A DNA stretch of 64,000 nucleotides from Ailurus styani (GCA_002007465.1 LNAC01000038.1:5513286-5577285), one strand, 5' to 3'; positions 11,901 to 22,466 are shown, counted from the first letter of the stretch. Notes: generated by a model not told the origin, from the letters alone. A program made the numbers and translations.

Positions 11901-12934
11901 TCATGCCACAATGTACTAACTTCAACTCATCTCAAACTGGAAATATAGTCTTTAAGTATTATGAAAGTTAGTAAAATATTCATTGTAATGTGTCAAAAGA
12001 GCAGAGGTTTAATTAATTGGCAAAATCATTGTGAAATTGTAATTGGAAATGTTCTGAACTATCAGTTAAATCTGATTGATAGTCATAGTTCTGATATTGA
12101 TTAGTCATGGCATAGCATGATTTGGACTCATAGCACTGTAAGAGATGTCCTTACATTCTGGTTCCACCACTCTCCTTTCCTCCTTCCCTCCAACTCTTTC
12201 AATCTCTCTCTTCCTCTTCTTTCTTCCCTCCCTCCCTCTTCTACTCTTAGTAATTAATTGAAATAATTCTGATTGACACACAGATGTATACTATGACATA
12301 GATGTCTTTCTACCTACCTCTCTAGGAGACTAATGTCTTTATCTTTTTATTAGTCAAGTTTTAGATCCCTGGAACTCTTCTGGAAGCAACCTCTACCTTA
12401 TTGGAGGTGAAAGTACTCTAATTGAGATAGTACCCCTCTGGTCTCTCAAGCCTGCAGAAGACTGGTGTTGAAGATACTGTAAAGCTTTCTAACTCTAACC
12501 AGTCTGACTTGGTTTAATTTTGTTTCCAGAAAGAAAATGAAAATAAATTAATAAAGACAATGGTGAAATTACAGCAATAATATTTTACCAGTACTAAGTC
12601 AGATTGTCATTAAGTGATATTTTTTTCAAGCAGGAAAATGGAATGCACTATGAGACTCTACTCAGTAGCTGACGTGAAGTCAGTCAACCTAGGGAAGCTC
12701 CAGTTCAATATTCTAGTACTGAGGTGAAAATGGATAGAAGAGAGGTTATTTTTCAATATTTCTTTTATTGTTATATTTTTTTAATTCTCTTCCAAGTTGA
12801 GATCAGTGATACACATAAGCTTTTTTATGTGTTCAAGCTCACAATTATTACCTTCTCATCAATTATACCTACATGGTCTATATGCATGATAGTGTGTTGG
12901 CTACATGCAACATCCTTGAAGTATGGTTTGCCTT
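11901..12934. other. Intergenic DNA with CT-rich tract
   Basis: A pyrimidine-rich low-complexity tract spans about 12164-12243 (TCCTTCCCTCC and relatives). No coding or RNA feature recognised. Confidence 0.5.
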
Positions 12935-13150
12935 GATAATTTTTTTTAAAGATTTTATTTATTTGACAGAGAGAGAGATTACAAGTAGGCAGAGAGGCAG
13001 GCAGAGAGAGGAGGAAGCAGGCTCCCTGCCGAAGCGGCAGCCCGATGTGGGGCTTGATCCCAGGACCCTGGGATCATGACCTGAGCCAAAGGCAGAGGCT
13101 TTAACCCACTGAGCCACCCAGGCACCCCTGTATTAATAATTTTTTATGTG
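12935..13150 (-). mobile_element. Can-SINE, antisense
   Basis: A reverse-complemented SINE at about 12946-13129 (AAAGATTTTATTTATTTGAC through GAGCCACCCAGGCACCCC). A weak TSD of the form T(G/A)ATAATTTTTT flanks it. Confidence 0.9.
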
Positions 13151-13206
13151 AATCTTGTTAAGTCCCATCTTTAGTTCAAGTTTCAATGTCTGGGAAGGAC
13201 ACTTTA

Positions 13207-13219
13207 TATATACTAACTT

Positions 13220-13253
<34 letters not shown>

Positions 13254-13449
13254 AGATTTTAGTTATTTATTTGACAGAGAGAGATTATAAGTAGGCAGAG
13301 AGACAGGCAGAGAGAGGAGGAAGCAGGCTCCCCACTGAGCAGGGAGCCTGATGCGGGCCTCGATCCCAGGACCCTGAGATCATGACCTGAGCCGAAGGCA
13401 GTGGCTTTAACCCACTGAGCCACCCAGGCGCCCCTATATACTAACTTTT
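13207..13449 (-). mobile_element. Can-SINE, antisense, 15-bp TSD, tail turned into (GTT)n
   Basis: The SINE body ends in GCGCCCC at 13434. A perfect 15-bp TSD (TATATACTAACTTTT) lies at 13207-13221 and 13435-13449. Where the poly(T) should be there is a (GTT) microsatellite of about ten units at about 13222-13251, directly joined to the TTTAAGATTTTAGTTATT tail. Confidence 0.95.
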
Positions 13450-13898
13450 TAAGTCATAGTTACTTCTATTATTTCTATTATTATGGTCTTATGGTATGGT
13501 ATCTTTGGTAAACTCCCAAGATTTAACATATTTTTAAAGTACTCTGTTAACCAATGGTGGTTGGAGTAAACACTTTAAATTGAAAGATATTCAATATGGA
13601 GGTACAAGTAGGCTTCTAAAGATTTTTCCGTTTCATATTGAAATGTTTTATATTTAGCCCTGCATCTTTACTTTTCATATTAATTTTAGATGAAGTTAAG
13701 GAAATGTTTGTCCATCTAAATTTGAAGATATAAAATAACTATTAGGGCAAACATTTTTATAAGAAAATTAAGAATTTAAAAAAGCATCAGTTAAGTTTTA
13801 AAACTGATATCAGGACAATGCAGATGTATTGACTATTGATGGAAATTAACTACATAATATATTTTAACAAGCTACTTTAAATTGCATAAATAACATAG
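13450..13898. other. AT-rich intergenic DNA
   Basis: No gene, RNA or repeat recognised. Confidence 0.5.
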
Positions 13899-14116
13899 GG
13901 AAAGTAAATGTTTTTAAAGATTGTATTTATTTGACAGAGAGAGAGAGAGAATGAGTACAAGCAGAGCAAACAGCAGGCAGAGGGAGAAGCAAGCTCCCCA
14001 TTGAGCAAGGAGCCTGATGCAGAACTTGATCCTAGGAACTGGGATCATGCCCTGAGCTGAAGGCAGACACTTAACAGACTGAGCCACCCAGGTGTCCCAG
14101 GAAAGTAAATTGTTTT
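13899..14116 (-). mobile_element. Can-SINE, antisense, with TSD
   Basis: A reverse-complemented SINE at about 13915-14099. A near-identical duplication (GGAAAGTAAATGTTTT, with one extra T in the right copy) occurs at 13899-13914 and 14100-14116. Moderate divergence. Confidence 0.9.
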
Positions 14117-14238
14117 AAAAAATCAAATGAAGTCCATATTTTTTCTTCTGTTTTTGTGAATGGATTAAACATCAAATAGTAAATATGAATTCAGTGCTGT
14201 TCCACGGTAGAAACACAAAACTCATTGAACTGAACGCA

Positions 14239-14876
14239 TGTTGTAATGAATTGAATAGTGTCCCCTGAAAATTCAAGTCCAAGTGGACTATCAGAATGGG
14301 ACCATATTCAGAAATAGTGTCTTTACAGATATAATTACTTAACAAAAGGACCACTGTCCTTATATTAAGATACACAGATACACAGGAAAGAAGGCCATAT
14401 GAAGACAGAGATTATAATGATGTAGCTATCAGTCAAGTAATGCTAAGGTTTGCAGGCGACCACCAGAAGCTAAGAAGGAAGAATGGAAATGCTCCCTCAG
14501 GGGCACCTGAGTGCCTCAGTCAGTTAAATACCTGCCTTTGGCTCAGGTCATGATCCCAGAGTCCTGGAATCAAGCCCTTCGTGGGGCACCCTGATCAGTG
14601 GAGAGCCTGCCTCTCCCTCTCCCCCTAGTTGTGCGCTCTCTCTCTCGCTCTCTCTCTCTCATGATCTCAAATAAATAAAATCTTTAAAAAAATAAAAATT
14701 AAGAAAATAATAAATAAATAAATAAAGACTCCCTCAGAGCCTCTAGAAAGAAACATTCCTGACAACTTGATTTCAGAGTCCTGTCTTTCCAAACTGTAAG
14801 AGAATATATTTGTTGTTTTAAGCTTCTCAGTTTATGTTACTTTATTACAACAGCCTAGGCAATTAATATAATGTAT
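14239..14876 (+). mobile_element. MLT1A-like LTR (ERVL-MaLR) interrupted by a SINE
   Basis: The left part begins TGTTGTAATGAATTGAATAG and includes ACCATATTCAGAAATAGTGT, GTCTTTACAGATATAATTA and AAGGCCATATGAAGACAGAG. The right part (14738 on) includes CAACTTGATTTCAGAGTCC, AAACTGTAAGAGAATA and the end TACAACAGCCTAGGCAATTA. These are the sequential landmarks of an MLT1 LTR in sense orientation. The Can-SINE at 14501 splits it, so the LTR is older. Confidence 0.8.
14492..14737 (+). mobile_element. Can-SINE nested in the MLT1 LTR
   Basis: SINE 14501-14728 with the direct repeat CTCCCTCAG at 14492-14500 and 14729-14737. Extended to 14 bases the two copies differ at two positions. The tail is a run of AATAAATAAATA. 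The duplicated bases come from the LTR, which fixes the order of the two insertions. Confidence 0.92.
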
Positions 14877-15293
14877 GACTATGACAGCTATAACTCTTTT
14901 ACAAAGAAACACCTGGCTGCATATTGCTTAGGATCTAGAGGGGGAAATATGATATATATAATAATATAGACATAGACACTATATCAACAAAGGCAGGATA
15001 TCTCAAATATCAATATATCATATTAAAATAATACAGGTATGACAATTTCCAAGGATAGAAAACTATGGCTTAAGCCATAGTGGATTTGAGGTTTATCACA
15101 AGGAACAGATTAGAATTTGTGAGAAGGTAGATTATAGAAAATTCCAAGTTTGGTACTGAAGTGGGGAATGGCATAAATTATAAAAGTCATTAAAGTATAA
15201 TTAACACATGCATATTATGCTTATGTGATATTATCTGGAATAAGGTGAAGACAATGAAGATCTCAGTGAAATGATGAAACTCTTATTTAAAAT
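14877..15293. other. AT-rich intergenic DNA
   Basis: Nothing recognised. A short (AT)n-rich segment lies near 14950-14970. Confidence 0.5.
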
Positions 15294-15534
15294 AATATAT
15301 TCTCCTGGGATGCCTGGGTGGCTCAGTCAGTTAAGCGCTTGACTCTTGGTTTTGGTTCAGGTCATGATCCTGGGGTCCTGAGATGGAGCCTGGCATAAGA
15401 CTCTAGGCTCCCAGCTCAGTGTGGACTCTGCTCCAGCCTGTCTCTTTCCCTCTCCCTCTGCTCCTCCCCCACCTCGAGTGTGCACTCACTCCCTCCTTCA
15501 AATAAATAAATAATCTTTAAAAAATATACTCTCC
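15294..15534 (+). mobile_element. Can-SINE, older subtype, 12-bp TSD
   Basis: Head ATGCCTGGGTGGCTCAGTC, then TTAAGCGCTTGACTCTTGG, the older head subtype. SINE 15306-15522. The TSD AATATA(T/C)TCTCC at 15294-15305 and 15523-15534 has one mismatch. Confidence 0.92.
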
Positions 15535-16079
15535 CTTCTCATTTTTCTTCTACCTGTGTTATGTCTAAATACCACTCAGTGTTCATGACACAAATGGCAA
15601 CTTTCTCAATGTTCTAATTCTTTGATTCCCTCAGTTCGAATTAAGCGGTGCCCTCCCTGAGTATATAAATTCATCTGCTTTTTCAAGTAAATTGAAGTTT
15701 ATCATTTCTGTGTTATAAATTTAGAACCAGTTTTTCATTAAGGAGACCAATTACTTTTAATTTTACATAGGCCCAGTTAAACTCACCATTCACAAATCAT
15801 GCCATGAAATTTCAGTAGAGGCAAATAAAAGAATATAAGTAGAAATAATACATTTTAACATTTTCTGTTAAAGTACTTACTGCTATAAAATTGTATTCTA
15901 CAATTCTTTGTGACTCTTAATGTTATACATATATAATTTGAATGCAGTAAATTGTGAGGCATAGGAAATAGCAAATAGGCTTCCTTATTCAGTGTTGAGA
16001 ACTAAATCTTTACAACCTATAAAATAATCTAGATAATAAAAACAAATACCAAAAGTGTTTCATATGTATTTTATTTTTT
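15535..16079. other. AT-rich intergenic DNA
   Basis: No gene or repeat recognised. Confidence 0.5.
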
Positions 16080-16290
16080 CTCGTTGTCTTTAAAACATCC
16101 GATTAATACTCTTAACTATGGAGAACAAACTGATGGGATGGATACCAGAGGGGAAATGGGCAGGGGAATGGGTTAAATAGGTAATGGGGAGTAAGGAGTG
16201 CATTTGTTGTGATGAGCACTGGGTGATGATGGAAGTGTTGAATCACTAATTTCTACACCTTAAATTAATATTATACTGTATATTAACTTA
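16080..16290 (+). mobile_element. Carnivore L1 3' end, truncated
   Basis: It matches the 3' UTR phrases of the L1 tails at 24.5 and 36.4 kb: AACTATGGAGAACAAACTG, GTGATGAGCACTGGGTGATG, GAATCACTAATTTCTAC and ATATTATACTGTATATTAAC. It carries only about 200 bases of 3' UTR. Confidence 0.75.
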
Positions 16291-16695
16291 GTATATAATT
16301 ACATATGAGAGACTTTATTCTTCCTTCAGTTATAATTAACCAGAAACAAATATTTTTCATGTTTACATTATCCCTACACTGTAATTAGTTGTTTATTTAT
16401 GATGGCATTTTCTCATTTATATAATTTTTTTGATATTATGTATTTTATATTGAAAAAATACTATTACGTTGCTTGTGTGACAACTTATTTTAAAGTTTTT
16501 TAATAAGTAATTAATTTTACTTTAGGCACATCAAAGTAGAAAAGGAAAAAAAAATGATCACTATTTTTTCCATTAATTATTTCATATTTGAGAAAATATT
16601 CATTATGTTTACTACTCTCTGTGCCAAGAAAAGAAGCTAACCAATTAAATTTATATTGAATATGTAAAATCACATGTCTGACTTTGAAATTTAAG
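16291..16695. other. AT-rich intergenic DNA
   Basis: No supported feature. The minus-strand ORF here ends inside the neighbouring SINE and is not coding. Confidence 0.5.
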
Positions 16696-16924
16696 ATTTC
16701 AGTCTCCTGGGCGCCTGGGTGGCTCAGTGGGTTAAGGCCTCTGCTTTTGGCCCAGGTCATGGTCTCAGGGTCCTGGGATCGAGGCCCGCATCGGGCTCTG
16801 CTTGGCAGGGAGCCTGCTTCCCCCTCTCTCTCTCTGCCTGCCTCTCTGCCTCCTTGTGATCTCTCTCCCGCTGTGAAATAAATAAATAAAAATCTTTAAA
16901 AAAAAAAAAAAATTTTAGTCTCCT
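16696..16924 (+). mobile_element. Can-SINE with 13-bp TSD
   Basis: SINE 16709-16911, young musteloid-like subtype (GTGGGTTAAGGCCTCTGC). The TSD ATTT(C/T)AGTCTCCT at 16696-16708 and 16912-16924 has one mismatch. About 13 bases after GGGCTC (CTGCTCAGC-type) are shortened to CTGCTTGGC. Confidence 0.93.
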
Positions 16925-16942
16925 TAAAGAATTTCTTTTTTA

Positions 16943-17171
16943 TGTTAAAAGAACTTTTTTTTTTATTATTCTTTGCCCAAGGGGTACAGGTCTGTGAATC
17001 ATCAGGCTTACACCTTTCACAGCATTCACCAAAGCACAAACTCTCCCCAGTGTCCATAACCCATCCACCCTATCTCTACCCTCCCACCCCCCAGTAACCC
17101 TCAGTTTGTTTTGTGAGATTAGGAGTCTCTTATGGTTTGTCTCCTTCTCCATCCCATCTTGTTAAAGAATT
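16943..17171 (-). mobile_element. Carnivore L1 3'-UTR fragment, antisense
   Basis: After a poly(T) at 16955-16964 the sequence GGGGTACAGGTCTGTGAATC (16981) to CCATCCCATCTTGTT (about 17163) matches the start of the antisense L1 at 32.27 kb nearly base for base. The flanking TGTTAAA(A)GAA repeats at 16943 and 17160 look like a TSD. Only about 200 bases of the 3' UTR were inserted. Confidence 0.85.
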
Positions 17172-17361
17172 TTTTTAAAGATTTTATTTATTTATTTGAC
17201 ATAGAGAGATTACAAGTAGGCAGAGAGGCAGGCAGAGAGAGAGGAGGAAGCAGGCTCCCCACTAAGCAGGGAGCCTGATGCGGGGCTCGATCCCGGGACC
17301 CAGAGATCATGACCTGAGCCAAAGGTAGATGCTTTAACCCACTGAGCCACCAAGGCGCCCC
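17171..17361 (-). mobile_element. Can-SINE, antisense
   Basis: AAAGATTTTATTTATTTATTTGAC through GAGCCACCAAGGCGCCCC. It lies directly beside the L1 3'-UTR fragment, so the two insertions used adjoining T-rich sites. The TSD is unclear. Confidence 0.92.
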
Positions 17362-17867
17362 AAGAGAGTATTTTCTAATATTCAAATATGTGTGTGTGTT
17401 TAAAGCTTAACAATTGAAGGATTTCTTTTTTCCCCACTTTCAGATTTTTGATGTAGGTTATATACCTACAGCTTAAATTGGTTAAAATGTTATATTTAAA
17501 AAATAAATATTTAATTTGATTTTTAATAATACATATTTTTATCTGGAAGAATATACAAATATTTCTGTAAATAATAACCAACCAAACATTTTTCTACTCA
17601 TATCCTTTCCTTGCATTTTCAGAAAAAAAAGAAATTCCTTTACTGATTTTTTTTAAGAAGATTTTTTTTTTAAATTGGGAATACACTGAGAAACATTTTT
17701 TCCTGAACTGAATATGAGAAACTTTTGTAAGAATCATCAGTAGGCAAATTGTCTGCATAGAATGGTTTAGGCAATTCAATTATATAAAACTTATAATAAG
17801 AAAAAGATCTATATTTGTAAACCATTTCCAAGGAAAAGATGATAGTTTAGAATTAAATGCAACAAAA
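17362..17867. other. AT-rich intergenic DNA
   Basis: A very short (TG)n lies at 17390-17400. Nothing else recognised. Confidence 0.5.
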
Positions 17868-18055
17868 GTATTTTCACTATGGGCACCTGGGTGGCTCAGT
17901 GGGTTAAAGCCTCTGCCTTCGGCTCAGGTCATGATCTCAGGGTCCTGGGATTGAGGCCTGCATGCTCCTCTCTCTCTGCCTGCCTCTCAGCCTACTTGTG
18001 ATTTCTCTCTCTCTCTCTGCCAAATAAATAAATAATAAAAAAAATATTTTCACTA
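17868..18055 (+). mobile_element. Can-SINE with internal deletion, 12-bp TSD
   Basis: SINE 17880-18043. TSD A(G/A)TATTTTCACTA-like at 17868-17879 and 18044-18055. The part from the TCGGGCTC core to the CTTCCCC segment (about 35 bases) is missing: the sequence jumps from GAGGCCTGCATG to CTCCTCTCTC. Confidence 0.93.
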
Positions 18056-19078
18056 GGAAAAAATAGTATTAATGCTTCTTATATATTTATATAAAGGTAT
18101 TTAAAATCAAAGAGTAAGTTATGGCTGAATAGGGCACACTATTGGTATGAAACCAGAGGTGTTGGTTTTTCATATAAGTGTGGATTTTTCTTTACATTTA
18201 TTCATTAATAGTATTCAATGATATCTTTCAGAAGACATGCATTTTTGTTTTTGCTCTTCGTGAATAGAAACAAAGGCGTAATGTATCTCATGCTCAAATG
18301 TTGTATACAAGTTTTCAATAGCTTAGAATCTACATTATTCCCAATAATAATATAACAACTTAAAGGACAAAAAAAAATAATAATTACTATGTCCAAAGTA
18401 GGGAGAGGATCTTGGTTACATTTTGTGAAAAGGAACTTTGTGTTTGCTTATTGATATTCAATTTTGCCTTTACTATAACTCAGTTGCTTTATGCTGAAAA
18501 TGAACATTTATTATTTCTTTCTGATATCCATCATGTTATTATATGTTATTATGGTATATATAATACTAGTTGATAAATGTGTACTATGTATTTAAGTTAT
18601 ATAACACTTTTTGCTTATGCATTAACATTTATAAATGAATTAATGGAAAAATGCTGTTCTCTGACAAATAGGAATTTATATTTTTTGAAAGCTGATACAA
18701 TGTTATTTATTAGGATTATAAAGGGTGATAACTGAATGTTAGTAAAATGTTGACATATTTTTAGTACTTGCTTTAATAAAATGTCTAGGTGTGAATCAAG
18801 AAGTTAATCATATTAATTTAAGCTCAATTTAATAGACGAAAACACACATTCTCAAATATTTCAGTGGAAAATAACTATGTGTGTGTTCAGATTACCTCTT
18901 AAGAAAATTCTCTTTTGTTCCCTTGTGCAGATTTGGGGGCTTTATTAGTTCATGCTATAATTTCCCTATCTATCCACTCTTTCATCATCAAAATAAGCTC
19001 CTAATATTCAAAGGCTGCATACATTATAAAACAGTCCCCTGGCAGCCATGAAAATCTCCCTCTCATATCTCTCATGTT
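18056..19078. other. AT-rich intergenic DNA
   Basis: No ORF with coding character, no RNA gene and no repeat recognised. Confidence 0.5.
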
Positions 19079-19485
19079 AGAAAATATAATTGATTGGGAC
19101 ACCTGGGTGGCTCAGTCATTCAGGTGTTCAAATCTTGATTTCAGCTCCGGTCATGATCTCAGAATCATGATATTGAGCCCCAAATTTTAGGATTGTTTGT
19201 TACAGCTCTCAGAAAAATGCTGATGGTATTTTGATAGGAATTGCATTGAATGTGTAGACTGCATTGGGTAGCATAGATATTTTAATAATATTTGTTCTTT
19301 GAATCCATGACTATGGAATGTTTTTCCATTTCTCAATACTGGGCATGGAGAGCCTGCTTCAAATTCTCTCTCTCCCTCTTCCCCGCCCCCACTGCTTGTA
19401 TGCTCTCTTGCGCGCGCTCTCTCTCTCTCTCTTAAAAAAAAATTAAAAATTAAAAATAAATTAACAAAAGAAAATATAATTGATT
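19079..19485 (+). mobile_element. Can-SINE carrying an antisense L1 segment, inside one 17-bp TSD
   Basis: SINE head and core run from 19096 to about 19182. Then 19183 to about 19337 is not SINE. SINE sequence resumes at CTGGGCATGGAGAGCCTGCTT (about 19338) and ends in A-rich sequence. A perfect 17-bp TSD (AGAAAATATAATTGATT) lies at 19079-19095 and 19469-19485, outside the whole composite. The inner segment has no TSD and no poly(A) of its own. Confidence 0.92.
19183..19337 (-). mobile_element. L1 ORF2 segment inside the SINE
   Basis: About 155 bases, from AATTTTAGGATTG to TTTTTCCATTTCT, match the antisense L1 at about 21224-21377. Shared landmarks include TTTTGATAGGAATTGCATTG and GAATGTGTAGACT. 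It corresponds to part of the C-terminal half of ORF2, antisense to the SINE. Confidence 0.9.
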
Positions 19486-19862
19486 TATAACCCCAGCTGC
19501 TACATTCTATAGCTACCTTATGTTTGCACTAAAGCCACACTTTCTATGGACTGTTCAAATCAATTGACTGAGCATGGTAGGTTTACTAAGACAGACCTAT
19601 TCCTTTGAAATGTGGAACAGCTCAACGGTTGACTTTGGCTTGAGGCCTCCTAACTTGTTTTACTGAAACTTCTTTAGAACTGTATCCAAGTCTAAGACTC
19701 TCTTATTTCCTTGCCTCTCTTTTTCACAGTGGTTAGACCAGCATCATAGTCTTCACATTGAAGAGTAACATTACCACAAGAATTGATCCCATTTCTTATT
19801 TTAAAGTATACCACTATTAATAGCTAAAAAATAGTTTACTATTTGATAAATGTGTACTGGGA
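19486..19862. other. Intergenic DNA
   Basis: Nothing recognised. Confidence 0.5.
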
Positions 19863-20012
19863 CTTCTCCCTTCCCTGAATTTACTTCTCCCTTCCCTGAA
19901 CTTCTCCTTTCCCTGAATTTCTCCCTTCCCTGAATTTCTCCCTTCCCTGAATTTCTTCTCCCTTCCCTGAATTTATATTTTGTGAACTTCTCCCTTCCCT
20001 GAATTTACATTT
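19863..20012 (+). repeat. Minisatellite, seven units of about 17-32 bp
   Basis: Seven tandem copies of a core (CTTCTCCCTTCCCTGAATTT). Two central units lack the leading CTT, and the last two are lengthened by A(T/C)ATTTTGTGAA-like sequence. The array is strongly pyrimidine-biased on the plus strand. Confidence 0.92.
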
Positions 20013-20260
20013 TGTGACATAAACAAAAAAAGTATTTCAAATTCCACTGAGGATCTAGAGGAGATTCATCTTCAACTCAATATCTGCTCACATTCTGCTA
20101 AGGAGATTGCATATAATACTGTAAACTCTATTTTCTTGGTTTGAATGAATCTATTGTGTTTGGTTTCACTTTCCCTAAGGAAGCATTCCTGTTTGATCTA
20201 TGCTGGAGAGTAAAAGGAAAAGGAAAAATAATTCTTACTTATGCTATCTGATATCTTTAT
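20013..20260. other. Intergenic DNA
   Basis: Nothing recognised in this 250-base spacer. Confidence 0.5.
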
Positions 20261-20589
20261 TGGTTGACCCTTGAACAATATGGGGGGTAGATAACAACAC
20301 TATGCATAGTCAAAAATCTACTTACAACTTTTGACCCCCCAGAAATTTAACTAATAGCCTAATGTTGATTGGATGCCTTACCAATAACATGAACAGTTTA
20401 TTAACACTTATTTTGTATGTTATATATTTTATATGTGTATACTGTATTCTTACAATAAAGTAAGCTAGAGAAAAGAAAATGTTATTAAGAAGATAAACAC
20501 TTTTACAGTGCTATATGGTATTTATTGAAAGAATATGCATAGAAATGGACCCACACTGTTCAAATTTATGTTGTTCAAGGATCAACTGC
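20261..20589 (+). mobile_element. Tigger-type MITE (Tc1/mariner, nonautonomous)
   Basis: Left end GGTTGACCCTTGAACAATA at 20262-20280 and right end TTGTTCAAGGATCAACTG at 20571-20588 are imperfect inverted repeats. The internal text (ACAATAAAGTAAGCTAGAG, GAAAATGTTATTAAGAAGA) is that of a common mammalian Tigger-derived MITE of about 330 bases. I am not sure of the subfamily name. Confidence 0.75.
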
Positions 20590-20730
20590 ATTTTTCTTTA
20601 TTCATTCACTCATATAACAAATCTTGAAGACCGATTATGTGAATATATACAATGTGTTAGTTCTTATAGAGGTAATGAAGCCAAACCAAACCACAAACTC
20701 AACATGAAACTCAAGAGATAATATTTGATT
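20590..20730 (+). mobile_element. Possible L2 3'-end fragment
   Basis: TTCATTCACTCATATAACAAATC followed by a degraded ATTATGTGAATATATACAATGTG resembles the L2 tail consensus (ATTCAACAAATATTTATTGAG...). Weak match. Confidence 0.35.
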
Positions 20731-20873
20731 TAATCACTCACACAAAATAAATGTAAAATTACAACTCTGATAATGGAAAGGGGAGATACTTGCTGGTGTG
20801 GGAGGATAAACAGGAAAAAAAGTGGTAGGCTTTCATGAATTAATAAAAATTAAGCTCTTGTTTAAATGGTATT
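20731..20873. other. Intergenic DNA left of the L1 insertion
   Basis: Nothing recognised. Confidence 0.4.
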
Positions 20874-20986
20874 AATTTCCTATTGCTTATTTTTATGTAT
20901 GGTGTAAGAATTAGTGGTCCAGTTTCACTCTTCTGCATGTGGCTGCCCAATTTTCCCAAAACCATTTGTTGAAGAAACTCTTTTTT

Positions 20987-21433
20987 CTATTCAATATTCT
21001 TTCCTACTTTGTTGATTAATTCACCATAGAGTTGAGGGTCCATTTCTGGGTTCTTTATTCTGTGCCATTGATCTGTGTGTCTGTTTTTGTGCCAGTACCA
21101 TACTGTCTTGATGATTACAGCTTTGTAATACAGCTTGAAATCTGGAATTGTGATGCCTCCAGCTTTGGTTTTCTCCTTCAACATTACTTTAGCTATTTGG
21201 GCTTTTTTCTGATTCCATACAAATTTTAGAATTGTTCGTTCCAGCTCTGTGAAAAATGCTATGATATTTTGATAGGAATTGCATTGAATGTGTAGACTAC
21301 ACAGGGTAGCATAGACATTTTTAACAATATTTCTTCTTCTTCTAATCCATGAATATGGAATGTTTTTCCATTTCTTTGTGTCTTCCTCAATTTCTTTCAT
21401 AAGTGTTCTATAGTTTTCAGAGTATAGGTCCAT
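20987..21433 (-). pseudogene. L1 ORF2 fragment, C-terminal half
   Basis: A 148-residue open segment of L1 ORF2 downstream of the reverse transcriptase core. It contains [13 protein letters not shown] and the [14 protein letters not shown] block that is highly conserved in mammalian L1 ORF2p, then [19 protein letters not shown]. It is only a piece of a protein of about 1,270 residues and sits in the inverted part of the L1. It does not encode an active enzyme. Confidence 0.93.
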
Positions 21434-21640
21434 AACTTCTTTGGTTAGGTTTATCCTTAGGTATTTTATAGTTTTTGGTGCAACAGTAAATGGGATCGAT
21501 TAATTGATTTTTCTTTTTTCTGCCTCACTGTTAGTGTATAAAAAAGTGACTGACTTTTGTGTATTGATTTTGTATCCTGTGATTTTGCTGAATTCATGTA
21601 TCAGTTCTAGTAATTTTTTGGTTGAGTCTTTTGGGTTTTC

Positions 21641-21667
21641 TACATAGAGGATCATGACATCTGTGAA
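21641..21667 (-). other. Broken reverse transcriptase active site of the L1
   Basis: On the minus strand these codons read [10 protein letters not shown]1 reverse transcriptases have F-A-D-D here (the YxDD-box equivalent). The second catalytic aspartate is valine, so this copy cannot be active even apart from its frame breaks. Confidence 0.8.
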
Positions 21668-22100
21668 GAGTGAGAGTTTGACTTCTTTGCTGATTCGAAT
21701 GCCTTTTATTTCTTTTTGTTATCCATTGCTGAGGCTAGGACTTCCAGTACTATGTTGAACAACAGTGGTAAGAGTGGACATACCTGCCATGTTCCTGACC
21801 TTTGGGGAAAAGATCTCAGCTTTTCCCCATTGAGGATGACATTAGCTGTGGGTTTTTTATATATGGCCTTTATGATATTGAGGTATATTCCTTCTATCCC
21901 TACATGCAGAGAGTTTTTATCAAGAAAAGATGCTGTATTTCGTCAAATGCTTTTTCTGTGTCTATTGAGAGGATCATATGGTTCTTATCCTTTCTTTTAT
22001 TAGTGTGTTGTACCACATTAATTGATTTGTTGATGTTGAACCATGCCTTTAGCCCAGAAATACATCCCACTTGGTCATGGTGAATAATCCTTCTAAAGTG

Positions 22101-22466
22101 CTATTGGATCCTATTAGCTGGTATCTTGGTAAGAATTTTGGCATCCATGTTCATCAGGGATATTAGTCTGTAATTCTCCTTTTTGGTGGAGTCTTTGTCT
22201 GGTTTTGGGATAAAGGTAATGCTGGTGTTACAGAATGAGTTAAAAAGTTTTCCTTCCAATTCTATTTTTTTGAACAGCTTCAGAAGAATAGGTATTAATT
22301 CTTTATTAAATGTTTGATAGAATTCTGCTGGGAGGCCATCTGGCCTTGGACTGTTTTGGGGAGATTTTTTTATTACTGCTTTAATTTCTTTGCTGGTTAT
22401 GGGTCTGTTCAGGTTTTCTATTTCTTTCTGTTTCAGTTTTGGTAGTTTATATGTATAGGAATGCAT
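22101..22466 (-). pseudogene. L1 ORF2 fragment, N-terminal reverse transcriptase
   Basis: A 121-residue open segment. It starts in the linker ([18 protein letters not shown]), passes the RT entry motif [15 protein letters not shown] (usually SPGPDGF; the G is R) and reaches [21 protein letters not shown], the next conserved RT block (usual YRPISL; P is L). It ends at a frame break before the catalytic motif. Confidence 0.93.

Noticed and set aside
19863..20012. CRISPR-like array
   Set aside because: The units are directly tandem with no unique spacers, and the context is mammalian. It is a minisatellite.
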